Part shown: positions 28,871-43,635 of the stretch, piece after piece
Layout of the letters: every line of letters begins with the position of its first letter
How positions within the stretch are numbered: position 1 is the stretch's first letter
From: Kribbella jejuensis
Lineage (GTDB): Bacteria; Actinomycetota; Actinomycetes; Propionibacteriales; Kribbellaceae
Direction: 5' to 3'
DNA: 64,000 bases
Assembly (NCBI RefSeq): GCF_006715085.1
Contig: NZ_VFMM01000002.1
Coordinates: 1,426,001 to 1,490,000 of the forward strand
Notes under the pieces: model-generated
The model's database searches: none
What the model was told of the DNA's origin: nothing
What the model saw: only the letters and a program-made list of their open reading frames with translations
Translations under genes and position numbers: made by a program

Positions 28871-29056
28871 ATGCCGAACATCACCGTCGAACTGCTCTCC
28901 GGCCGCACCCTCGACCAGCGCCGCGAGTTCGTCGCCGCCGTCACCGACTCCGCGATCGCCATCCTCGGCGCCAAACGCGAATCCGTCCGCATCGTGTTCC
29001 AGGAGATCGAAACCACCGACGTAGCCAACGGCGGCACCCTGGTCGCCGACGCCTGA
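28871..29056 (+). CDS. 4-oxalocrotonate tautomerase-like protein
   Basis: 61 residues, the size of the 4-OT family. The mature N-terminal residue is Pro (MPNITVELL), the catalytic base; the Arg-rich RTLDQRREFV helix fits. It lies 26 bases after the transporter with AGGAG upstream, in the same transcript. It may tautomerise a keto-sugar acid intermediate of uronate catabolism; this is inference from location. Confidence 0.85.
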   Translation: MPNITVELLSGRTLDQRREFVAAVTDSAIAILGAKRESVRIVFQEIETTDVANGGTLVADA

Positions 29057-29062
29057 CCCTGA

Positions 29063-31848
<2,786 letters not shown>

Positions 31849-31958
31849 GTTGCGGAAACGTAATCGAGAAGGTTCAGCCGGGCAAGCGAGTGGCATGGTC
31901 AGACATGCGGATTGCTATTACTCTCCGGTTAACTTGACCCCCCTCTTGGAGGCCAGTC

Positions 31959-33791
31959 ATGACTGTCGCCGATCCCGGCCAGCTCGCGCTGCTCAGCAAT
32001 CGCAAGGGCACCATGGCCCAGATGTTCCTCGACCGGGTGGCGGACACGCCGGAGCGGGAGGCGTTCCGGTTCCCGCGCGGGGAGGCGTGGACGTCGGTGA
32101 CCTGGCGGGAGACCGAGGCGCTGACCCGCCGGCGGGCCGCCGGGCTGATCGCGCTCGGGGTGGAACCCGAGCAGCGGGTCGGGATCGCCGCGAGCACCCG
32201 GATCGAGTGGATCGAGTGCTATCTGGCCGCCGTGCTCGCCGCCGCCGCGACGACCACGATCTACCCGTCGACGATCGCCGGCGACGTCGCGTTCATCGTG
32301 GCCGATGCCGACGTACAGGTGGTGTTCGCCGAAGACGCGGGGCAGGTCGACAAGCTGCGGGAGCACCGGTCGGAGACGCCGTCGCTGCGGAAGGTTGTGC
32401 TGCTGGACGGGACGCCGGAGGAGAGCGACGGCGACTGGGTGATCGGGCTCGGCCGGCTCGACGCGCTCGGCGACGAGTACCTGGCCGAACATCGGACGGC
32501 TGTCGATGACCGGATTGTCGGCATCAAACCGGACACCTTGTGCACATTGATCTACACGTCCGGTACGACGGGTCGTCCGAAGGGGGTCCGGCTGCCGCAC
32601 TCGGTGTGGACGTACGAGGGCGCCGCGGTCGAAGGGATGCGGGTGCTCTCGCCGGACGACCTGCAGTTCCTCTGGCTGCCGTTGTCACACGTGTTCGGGC
32701 AGGTCCTGCTCGCCGTCCAGTGCCAGATCGGGTTCGCGACCGCGGTCGACGGGCGGATCGACAAGATCGTGGACAACGCCGCGGTCGTGCAGCCGACGTT
32801 CATGGCGGCGGCGCCGCGGATCTTCGAGAAGGCGCACGCGCGGATCAGGACGATGATCCAGTCCGAGGGCGGGGCGCGGGCGCGCTTGTTCGACTGGGCG
32901 TTCGGTGTCGGCGCTCGGGTTTCGGAGCTGCGGCAGGCCGGGCGGGAGCCGTCGGGTCTGCTGGCTGCGCAGTTCGCGGCGGCGGACCGGCTGGTGCTGT
33001 CGAAGATCCGTGCCCGGTTCGGTGGCCGGATCCGGTTCTTCGTCTCGGGTTCGGCCGCGCTGGACAAGTCGCTCGCGGAGTGGTTCCACGCTGCCGGCCT
33101 GCTGATCCTCGAGGGGTACGGGTTGTCGGAGACGTCGGCAGGCTCGACGCTGAACCGGCCGACGCAGTACCGGCTCGGCAGCGTCGGCCCGGCGTTCCCG
33201 GGGACGTCGTTCAAGATCGCCGAGGACGGCGAGGTGCTGATCAAGGGCGACGGCGTGATGAGCGGGTACCACAACCAGCCCGCCCAGACCGCCGAGGTGA
33301 TCGACGCCGACGGCTGGTTCCACACAGGCGACATCGGCCACTTCGAGGACGAGTTCCTCTACATCACCGACCGCAAGAAGGACCTCTTCAAGACCTCCGG
33401 CGGCAAGTACGTCGCGCCGCAGGTGATCGAGGGCCGCTTCAAGACCATCTGCCCGTACGCCAGCCAGTTCATCGTGCACGGCAACCTGCGCAACTTCGTG
33501 TCCGCACTCGTCACCCTGGACCCCGACGCGATCGAGGGCTGGGCCGCCGCCAACGGCCTGGCCGGCAAGTCCTACGCCGAGATCGTCACCTCGGACGCGG
33601 CCCGCGCGATGGTCCAGTCGTACGTCGACGAACTCAACGCGGGCCTGAACCGCTGGGAGACCATCAAGAAGTTCACCATCCTCGACCGGGACCTGACCGT
33701 CGAGTCCGGCGAGATGACCCCGAGCCTCAAACTGAAGCGCAAGTACGTGGAAACCCAGTACGCCGACATCCTGGACAAGATGTACGACTAG
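31959..33791 (+). CDS. Long-chain fatty acyl-CoA synthetase
   Basis: 610 residues, FadD15-like AMP-forming ligase. ATP/AMP motif IYTSGTTGRPKGVRLPH, the LEGYGLSETSAG region, TGDIGHFEDEFLYITDRKKD and a C-terminal catalytic Lys region (SLKLKRKYV). It activates fatty acids for beta-oxidation or lipid synthesis. ATG at 31959 with TGGAGG 6 bases upstream; GGTTAACTTGACC at about 31928 may carry the promoter. Its 3' end overlaps the convergent IMP-cyclohydrolase-like gene by four bases. Confidence 0.93.
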   Translation: MTVADPGQLALLSNRKGTMAQMFLDRVADTPEREAFRFPRGEAWTSVTWRETEALTRRRAAGLIALGVEPEQRVGIAASTRIEWIECYLAAVLAAAATTTIYPSTIAGDVAFIVADADVQVVFAEDAGQVDKLREHRSETPSLRKVVLLDGTPEESDGDWVIGLGRLDALGDEYLAEHRTAVDDRIVGIKPDTLCTLIYTSGTTGRPKGVRLPHSVWTYEGAAVEGMRVLSPDDLQFLWLPLSHVFGQVLLAVQCQIGFATAVDGRIDKIVDNAAVVQPTFMAAAPRIFEKAHARIRTMIQSEGGARARLFDWAFGVGARVSELRQAGREPSGLLAAQFAAADRLVLSKIRARFGGRIRFFVSGSAALDKSLAEWFHAAGLLILEGYGLSETSAGSTLNRPTQYRLGSVGPAFPGTSFKIAEDGEVLIKGDGVMSGYHNQPAQTAEVIDADGWFHTGDIGHFEDEFLYITDRKKDLFKTSGGKYVAPQVIEGRFKTICPYASQFIVHGNLRNFVSALVTLDPDAIEGWAAANGLAGKSYAEIVTSDAARAMVQSYVDELNAGLNRWETIKKFTILDRDLTVESGEMTPSLKLKRKYVETQYADILDKMYD

Positions 33792-34453
33792 CTCTGCAGG
33801 ATCGCGCCGGTGAAGTCGGGGGTGTCCAGGCGGACCGTGATTGCGGCGACCCGGAGGTCTGGATGCAGTGATTGCCAGATCGTGTCCGTGATGGCGGACC
33901 AGGGGAGTGGAACGGCGATCAGTTCCGGGTGGCCGTTGGTGGTGACGTCGGCGGCGGTGCCGGAGTAGGTCGTTGTGGTGATGGCAGTGCCTGGTGCCAG
34001 GCGGGCGGCGTACAGGGACGGCTGTGCGGTGAGTTCGCCGTACGGGATGGCGGAACCGATGACGGCGTCGGTGAGCTCGGTGCCGTTGATCGTTGCGCCG
34101 GCGGTGATGCGTGGGGTGCGGATCGGTGGGTCGGGCTCGTACGTGAGTTGGCGCAGCGCGAGTTGGAGGTCGGGTTGCTGTCCGCGGCCGGCGGTCAGTT
34201 CGCTGACCTGGGTGCCGTTGCCGACGATGAACCAGTCGTCGCCGCGGGTCGCCGCGGTGTAGTGGCGGAGGTCGTCGGTGGCGGTGCCGGAGACGTCGCG
34301 GACGATGATTTCGCGTTGCTGTACGACGAGTTCGCGGGACTTGGACGCGGGGGATCGGCCGGTGAGCCAGTACGCGAAGAACGGGACGCCGTCGGTGTCG
34401 CGTCCGACGGCGAGACCGCGGCCTGGGTACTCGGGGGACTTCCAGGTGGTCAT
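33788..34453 (-). CDS. IMP cyclohydrolase-like protein (archaeal PurO type)
   Basis: 221 residues. The start MTTWKSPEYPGRGLAVGRD and FFAYWLTGRSPASKSRELV match the PurO-type IMP cyclohydrolase fold, which closes the purine ring in archaea. Actinobacteria normally use PurH, so this may be a moonlighting or divergent paralogue. The ATG at 34453 overlaps the stop of the S33 hydrolase (ATGA), coupling the two. Its substrate is not certain. Confidence 0.75.
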   Translation of the reverse strand: MTTWKSPEYPGRGLAVGRDTDGVPFFAYWLTGRSPASKSRELVVQQREIIVRDVSGTATDDLRHYTAATRGDDWFIVGNGTQVSELTAGRGQQPDLQLALRQLTYEPDPPIRTPRITAGATINGTELTDAVIGSAIPYGELTAQPSLYAARLAPGTAITTTTYSGTAADVTTNGHPELIAVPLPWSAITDTIWQSLHPDLRVAAITVRLDTPDFTGAILQS

Positions 34454-35325
34454 CGGCCGAGGAATTTCCGGATCGCGTCGACGTAGTGCGCCGGCTCTTC
34501 CTCGTTGATCGAGTGGGCTGCGTGATGGAAGATCTCGAGGGTCGCCTGCGGGAGCCGGGCGGCGAGGTCGCGCGGGATGTCGAAGCCGACCTGGCGGTCC
34601 CAGAGCGCGGCGAGGATCAGCGTGGGCACCTCGACGGCGGCAAGGTCGTCGACCAGATCGGCGCGTTCGTTGCCGACCAGGGCCATCGCCACCTCCATGT
34701 TCGGGGCCGGCGCATTCTCGTCGTCGGCCGGGATGTTCGACGGGTCGTGGTAGAAGAACGCGGCCGCGTTGGTGCTCTGGGCAATCGCTCCCAGGGCGGC
34801 GAGGGTACGGTCCAGCGGCTCGGTGACGCCGTCGAGTTGGGTGCGCAACGCGGTCCGCTCGGCGTCGGTCAGGATCGGGTCGACCGCGGCCGGGCGCATC
34901 GCCCACAGTCCGGGGTGCAGCGGGTCGGCGATCGGTGGAGCGTGCAGGATGAGCCGATCCACATGGTTGCTGTGGGCAACGGCGTACTCGGCCGCCAGCA
35001 AGCACCCGTACGACACACCCCACGGCACGATCCGCTCGACGCCGAGCGCCGTACGCAACTCGTCCAGGTCCGCGACGAGCTGCTCCATCGTGTACGTCGA
35101 GGCGTCGGATGGACGCTCCGACCGACCGCACCCACGCTGGTCGTAGAACACCACCGGAGCCACCTTCGCCAACTCGTCCCCGACCGACCGCTCGACACTG
35201 TACGAACTCTCCCCGGGCCCACCGTGCAGCAACACCAGCGGCACACCACCGTTCGCCGCCCCCACCACCCGCACCCAATGCCGAACCCCACCAGCACCCA
35301 CCGCCCGCACCCCATCACTCAACAT
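34450..35325 (-). CDS. S33 alpha/beta hydrolase (proline iminopeptidase-like)
   Basis: 291 residues. Oxyanion segment LVLLHGGPGESSYS, FYDQRGCGRSE (the proline iminopeptidase signature), the nucleophile Ser in PWGVSYGC, and His in FHHAAHSI. Residues and length suit proline iminopeptidase; ester hydrolysis is also possible. The start at 35325 is chosen over the ATG at 35337 and the longest frame to 35406 for fit to the family; no strong ribosome-binding site is visible. Confidence 0.82.
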   Translation of the reverse strand: MLSDGVRAVGAGGVRHWVRVVGAANGGVPLVLLHGGPGESSYSVERSVGDELAKVAPVVFYDQRGCGRSERPSDASTYTMEQLVADLDELRTALGVERIVPWGVSYGCLLAAEYAVAHSNHVDRLILHAPPIADPLHPGLWAMRPAAVDPILTDAERTALRTQLDGVTEPLDRTLAALGAIAQSTNAAAFFYHDPSNIPADDENAPAPNMEVAMALVGNERADLVDDLAAVEVPTLILAALWDRQVGFDIPRDLAARLPQATLEIFHHAAHSINEEEPAHYVDAIRKFLGR

Positions 35326-35357
35326 GCCCGCGAGCATACGCGCGCCCCGGTCCCGTG

Positions 35358-35750
35358 ATGGACCTACTGCACAACCGGGGAGCTGAACTCCCCAAACCCT
35401 CACCACGCTGGAATCCTGGTTCCAGAACCTCTGCGAGAGGGGAGCGAGATGACACGCTCACGCTGAACGGAACGCGGGCCACCGGCTCCACCGGCAGCGT
35501 CCGGTTCACGGCGAACGTGACCCGGAGCGACGACACCCTCATCTTCACCGACCTCACGACCTTCCCGATCGCCGGTCCGATCGACGCCACCGCTCGGCGC
35601 GCCGCACTCGAACAGGCCGTCCTCGACCATCTCCGCACCCCGCTCACCTACAGCATCGAGTCCAATCACCTCGAACTCCGCGCCACCAGAACCACCGGCC
35701 TCAGCCTCAGCGCCCCCCGCCCGGACGGAAATCCGCGCGGTACCTGCTGA
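35358..35750 (+). pseudogene. Probable decayed META-domain protein
   Basis: An open frame of 130 residues whose C-terminal two thirds (from about DTLTLNGTRATGSTGSVRF to LELRATRTTGLSLSA) aligns by eye with the META domain (heat-shock protein HslJ type): NGTRATGSTG, the beta core TLIFTDLTTF and the end strand TYSIESNHLEL. The usual Cys and TTRMAC motifs are replaced (GSVRF, TFPIAG) and there is no signal peptide or lipobox; the N-terminus is Pro/Arg/Gly-rich noise. I read it as a relic, or a truncated gene. Confidence 0.5.
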
Positions 35751-35751
35751 T

Positions 35752-39042
<3,291 letters not shown>

Positions 39043-39058
<16 letters not shown>

Positions 39059-39158
39059 CCTCCTACCCTGACCTCCCGCCCTCACCTCCCGCCCTCACCC
39101 CCCGCCCTCACCCCCGCCCTCACCTGCCGCCCTCACCTGCCGCCCTCACCTGCTGTAC
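39043..39158 (+). repeat. 13-bp tandem repeat spanning the hemW 3' end
   Basis: Nine consecutive units close to TCACCTCCCGCCC, one of them 12 bases long. The first (39043-39055) encodes the last hemW residues DLLP, the second starts with the hemW stop TGA, and the rest follow in the intergenic space. Confidence 0.85.
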
Positions 39159-39268
39159 TGGCGTGCTGCCCTGGCCTGATCTGCGGCACTCGGCCCTCCT
39201 GTTGAAGTGATCACAAGTGATCGCAGTGAGCTGTTGACGACTGTTACGAGCAGGCGGCAGGGTGTGCG

Positions 39269-39280
39269 GTAAGCGCTTAC
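39269..39280. promoter_or_regulatory. LacI-type operator in the lyase promoter
   Basis: GTAAGCGCTTAC is a perfect 12-bp palindrome 21 bases before the lyase ATG. The same pattern appears as AGTAAGCGTTTGCT and AGTAACCGTTTACT in the transporter/dehydrogenase promoter near 47.2 kb, suggesting one LacI-family repressor controls both. Confidence 0.75.
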
Positions 39281-39301
39281 TGGTCCTTCTGAGGAGTCGC
39301 G

Positions 39302-41690
39302 ATGCCGCCCATCGTTCGTCGTCGGCTGTTGTTACAGGCCGGGCTCGCCGTCGGTGCGTTGGGCACCCTCGGACTGCCAACGGATGCGTTCGCGGAGGAC
39401 GAGTTCGACGTACTCCGGGCCCGCTGGGCCGAGCTGAACACCGGCGGGGCGATCGACGCCGGCGACCCCGCGTACGCGAGCGCGCTCGCCCAACTCGGCC
39501 AGCAGGCGCAGCAGTTCGTCGACACGTTGATCGTCGACAACACGCGGACGGCGCTGTGGGCCGACCTCCCGCTCAGCCCGACGAGCGGCAACTTCTCGAT
39601 CAGCTACACCCGTCTGAAGACGATCGCCCTGGCCCGCGCGACACCCGGCACGGGCCTGGCTGCGGAGGCCGGTGAGCTGCTGAGCGGTGCGCTGGACTTC
39701 CTCAACACGCGCTCGTTCAACGAGACGCTGAAGGAGACCGGGAACTGGTGGTTCTGGGAGATCGGCGCACCGCGCGCGCTCCTCGACACCTGCGTGCTGG
39801 CGTACGACGCGCTCTCGGCCGAGCAGCTCACGACGTACCTGCGAGCCGTCGACCACTTCGTTCCCGACCCGAACCGCCGGACCAATTCGCCCTCGCTGCG
39901 GGAGACCGGGGCGAACCGGGTCGACAAGGCGTTGATCGTCGCGCTCCGCGGAATCGTCGGGAAGTCGACCGACAGATTGTCGGCAGCTCGCGACGCGCTC
40001 AGCGACGTCGCGGAGGGCGGCAAGAACAGCGTGTTCACGTACGTCAGCAGCGGCGACGGGTTCTACCGCGACGGCTCGTTCATCCAGCACGGCAATCTCG
40101 CGTACGTCGGTACGTACGGCAACGTCGCGCTCGGCGGAGTCGCGAACCTGATCGCGCTGCTCGGTGGATCGACCTGGGAGATCACCGACCCGAACCGCGC
40201 CGTCCTGCTGGACGCGGTGGACACGAGCTTCGCCCCGTTCATGGTGGACGGCCTGATGATGGACTGCGTCTCCGGCCGGGCGATCTCCCGCGAGGCCGCC
40301 GGCGACCATCGCAACGGCCATGGCACCACCTCGACCGTGCTGCTGCTCGCGAGCGGAGTCGCGGAACCCTACGCGAGCAGGTACAAGGCACTTGCGAAGA
40401 GCTGGATCACCCGCGACCGCCTCGACGACTACCTGCCGGGCGCATCCATCCCGCAGATCTCCCGTGCGAAGGTGCTGCTCGCCGACGCCGCGGTCACACC
40501 CGCCCCGACCCCCCCCGCGGCACTTCCAGTTCTACAACCAGGACCGTGTCGTGCACCGCCGCCCGGGTTGGACGTTCGCGATCGCGATGTCGTCGAAGCG
40601 GATGGCCCGCTACGAGTGGGGCAACGGCGAGAACCTGCGCGGCTGGTACGTCGGCGACGGCATGACGTACCTGTACAACAGCGACCAGTCGCAGTACTAC
40701 GACGCGTACTGGCCGACGGTCGACGCGCAGCGGATGCCGGGTACGACGGTCAGCACGAAACCGCGTCAACCCGGGGGCGCGGGCAGCGGTACGGGAACAG
40801 TCGCCGCGTACGCCGAGTGGGTCGGCGGAGCGTCGTACAAGGAGGTCGCCGGCGCCGTCGGGATGCACCTGATCAACTACGACAAGAGCTTGCAGGCGCG
40901 GAAGTCGTGGTTCTGCCTGCGGGACTCGGTGGTCGCGCTGGGCACGGGGATCGTGGGCACGGATGGTTATCCGGTGGAGACGGTTGTCGAGAATCGGAAT
41001 CTCCACGAGAACGGCACGGCGGCGCTGATTGTCGACGGACAGGCGGCGGTCGACCAGACCTACGGCGATCCGCAGTGGGCCTACCTGGAAGGCGTGGGCG
41101 GCTATGTCTTCCCGGCCGGCGGTCAGTTGCGGGTCGAGCGAGAGGACCGGACCGCGTCATGGTCGGAGATCAACGTCGGCAACGATACAGCCGGTTCCAC
41201 CACTCCCTACACCAGGCGCTACGCGAAGCTCGTCTTCGAGCACGGCACCGGCGCCGGTTCGTACGCGTACGTTCTGTTGCCGAACGCAACCACCCCCCAG
41301 ACGGCCGAACGAGCAGCCGACCCCGGGATGACCGTCCTGGCGAACACCGCGAATGTCCAAGCGATCGTCTCCCACCGCGAGAACCTGGTCCTGGCGAACT
41401 TCTGGACAGCCGGCGCCCTGACCGAGATCACCGGTGGCACCGGGACACGTTCCGTGGCCAGTGACGGGCCCGCATCCGTAGTGGTCGGCGCGGACGGACG
41501 CGTACTGACGGTCGCGGTGTCCGATCCGAGTCGGACCGCGCAGACCGTCCGGGTGACGATCGACCGGCGGGTCGGTGACGTGATCGCCAAGGATTCGGCG
41601 ATCACGGTAGTTGCCGCGGGCAAGCAGTTGGTCCTGGACGTCGCCGTCGGCGGCACGAACGGCGCCACCCACACCGCGTCCTTCAACTGA
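39302..41690 (+). pseudogene. Family 8 polysaccharide lyase, frameshifted
   Basis: A Tat-type start (RRRLLLQAGLAVGALG) and the PL8 alpha/alpha barrel with NWWFWEIGAPRAL, SFIQHGNLAYVGTYG and SGRAISREAAGDHRNGHG (catalytic Asn, His, Tyr, Arg region) occupy frame one to about 40510. The second half, from RHFQFYNQDRVVHRRPGWTF to the end, is in the next frame. The change is at a run of eight C (40509-40516): removing one C would join the frames. PL8 enzymes cut hyaluronan, chondroitin or xanthan by beta-elimination. Whether this is a true mutation, phase variation or a read error cannot be told from the window. Confidence 0.85.
40509..40516 (+). repeat. C8 homopolymer at the lyase frameshift
   Basis: Eight C residues between ACA CCC GCC CCG A and GCGG. 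Seven would keep the lyase in frame (residues TPAPTPPRHFQF). A mononucleotide tract of this length is a slippage hotspot. Confidence 0.85.
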
Positions 41691-41769
41691 TCTCCGCAAG
41701 CAACCGGGGCCGCCCATCAGCGGCCGGCCGGGTCGCCGGGTGCTGGCAGTTCAACCAGGAGGTTGTTCG

Positions 41770-42316
41770 ATGACGCCGCGCGCCCGTCCCCGGCCGCTCA
41801 CGAGGCGCCGTGTCCTCCAAGTAGCCGGTACCGGCCTGGCGCTGGCCACCGCACCAGCGGTGGCCGACGCGCACCAGCACCACAAGTATCAGCACGAGCA
41901 CCAGCGCGAGCGAACTCCGTACGACCGGTTTCTAGCTACCGGCCGACACCGCGCTCAACATCGGCGACACCGGCAGCGCGAAGGTCACGCTCGGCGAGCA
42001 GGCGCAGCCGATGCTGTACTTCGTCCTCGGCCGCACCGGTGAGGACGACTTCCAGCGGCAGCTCGACGAACGCGCCACGCCGTACGCCGAACTCGTCAGC
42101 CCGCATGTGATGATCACCGTCGAACGCGCGTCGGCGCTGACCTATCGAGCCGAGAACCACACCGAGCTGCTGAGAAGCTCGTGATGTTCGAACAGCTACG
42201 CCTCGAGCGACTGCTTCCGCGCCTGGGGTGTGCCGGTGGATGCTGAGGCGACCGCACAGCTCGGCGCGCTGCAGCTGGCTCCGCCACCGACGGATCCGAC
42301 GACGATTCGTGAGTGA
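41770..42316 (+). pseudogene. Decayed Tat-secreted protein, possibly M60-like
   Basis: ATG at 41770 follows AGGAGG with ideal spacing and opens a Tat signal (LTRRRVLQVAGTGLALA) and a His-rich stretch. After about 41935 the sense continues in the next frame (TALNIGDTGSAKVTLG, then PYAELVSPHVMITVERASAL and YRAENHTELL) and meets an in-frame TGA at 42182; sense resumes as NSYASSDCFRAWGVPV to a TGA at 42314. So at least one frameshift and one nonsense mutation. The middle resembles M60-like (enhancin) peptidases to me; family is a low-confidence guess. Confidence 0.55.
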
Positions 42317-42320
42317 ACAG

Positions 42321-42359
42321 GACGAAGGCACCCACCGGGTCGAGGTGGGTGCCTTCGTC
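42321..42359. terminator. Bidirectional terminator
   Basis: Perfect 16-bp inverted repeat (42321-42336 and 42344-42359; GACGAAGGCACCCACC and its complement) with a 7-base loop, between the decayed + strand gene and the convergent fucosidase. Confidence 0.85.
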
Positions 42360-42375
42360 GCTCACGGGGTGACGC

Positions 42376-43635
42376 TCAATCGCGCAGGAAGAGTTCGATG
42401 ACGCAGCTCTCGACGTCGGGGGCTCGGTTCGGGAGCTTCAGAGTCAGCGTGTTGTCCGGGAGGCCGGTCAGATATGTGTGCGCGGGCGCGGAAGGGTCCA
42501 CGGTCATCCGCGTAACCTCCGACGCGTCGTGCAGGAACTGCGCGTACTCGACCCGATCGCCCAGGCCGGGCAGATGCAGATGTCCCATCGGCCAGGCGAA
42601 GACGTGGAGATACAACCTCCGGCCGTTCTGCGTGTAGCGGCAATCCACCGGCGGCACATAAGCACTCGGACCGCACCCGCGGATCGACCGCTCGTGCAGC
42701 CGCATCCACGAGCCGACGCCGGCCAGCGCCTCGAGCGCCCGAGGCTCCCAGGCACCACGACCGTTGGGGCCGACGTTGAGCAGCATGTTGCCGCCCTTCG
42801 AGACCGAGTCGACGAGCATCCGGATCAGCAGTGCCGGCGACTTCCAGTCGTGGTTGTCGCGGTGATATCCCCAGCTGCCGTTCAGCGTCTGGCACGCCTC
42901 CCACGGCACCTGCGTGCCGTTGCCAGCGGCGACCTCGTTCCCGGGCGGCTGCACCTGTTCGGGCGTGGTGAAGTCACCCGACCCCAGACCGAGCCGATTG
43001 TTGACCAGGATCCCCGGTTGCAGCTCCCGGACCATCGCGAGCAGCTCCGCGGACCGCCACTCGTCCGGCCCCTTCGCGTTGAACCCGCGATCGGCGTACG
43101 AGAAGTCGAACCACATCACGTCGATCTTCCCGTACGACGTGAGCAGCTCGCGGACCTGCCCGTGCAGGTAGTCGGCGTACTTCGCCACGTCCCGGTCCGC
43201 GGTCCGATCGATGAAGTCGACGTCCTTGCGCTGCGGGTGGTACAGATCCACCGGGAAATCCGGGTGGTGCCAGTCGAGCAACGAGTGGTACAGCCCGATC
43301 CGGAACCCACGGGCCCGGAACGCCTCGACCATCGGCGCCAGCAGGTCCTTGCCGTACGGCGTGTACGGCGCCGAGTAGTCGGTCAGCTTCGAGTCCCAGA
43401 GGCAGAACCCGTCGTGGTGCTTGGTCGTGATCACCAGGTACCGCATGCCGGCGTTCCAGGCGTCCTCGGCCCACTGCACCGGGTCGTACAGGTCCGGGTC
43501 GAAGTGGTCGAAGTACGGCTGGTACTCGGCGTCGGTGAGCTGTTCGTACGACTTCACCCATTCGTGCCGCGCCGCGGCCGCGTAGATGCCCCAGTGCACG
43601 AACAGCCCGAACCGGGCCTCGGTCAGCCAGCTCAT
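42376..43635 (-). CDS. Alpha-L-fucosidase, GH29 family
   Basis: 419 residues. ARFGLFVHWGIYAAAARHEW, YLVITTKHHDGFCLWDSKLT and IDVMWFDFSYAD (nucleophile Asp in WFDF) are GH29 signatures. Hydrolyses terminal alpha-L-fucose. No signal peptide, so it acts inside on imported oligosaccharide. ATG at 43635 overlaps the stop of the solute-binding protein gene (ATGA). Last gene of the transporter operon. Confidence 0.9.
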   Translation of the reverse strand: MSWLTEARFGLFVHWGIYAAAARHEWVKSYEQLTDAEYQPYFDHFDPDLYDPVQWAEDAWNAGMRYLVITTKHHDGFCLWDSKLTDYSAPYTPYGKDLLAPMVEAFRARGFRIGLYHSLLDWHHPDFPVDLYHPQRKDVDFIDRTADRDVAKYADYLHGQVRELLTSYGKIDVMWFDFSYADRGFNAKGPDEWRSAELLAMVRELQPGILVNNRLGLGSGDFTTPEQVQPPGNEVAAGNGTQVPWEACQTLNGSWGYHRDNHDWKSPALLIRMLVDSVSKGGNMLLNVGPNGRGAWEPRALEALAGVGSWMRLHERSIRGCGPSAYVPPVDCRYTQNGRRLYLHVFAWPMGHLHLPGLGDRVEYAQFLHDASEVTRMTVDPSAPAHTYLTGLPDNTLTLKLPNRAPDVESCVIELFLRD

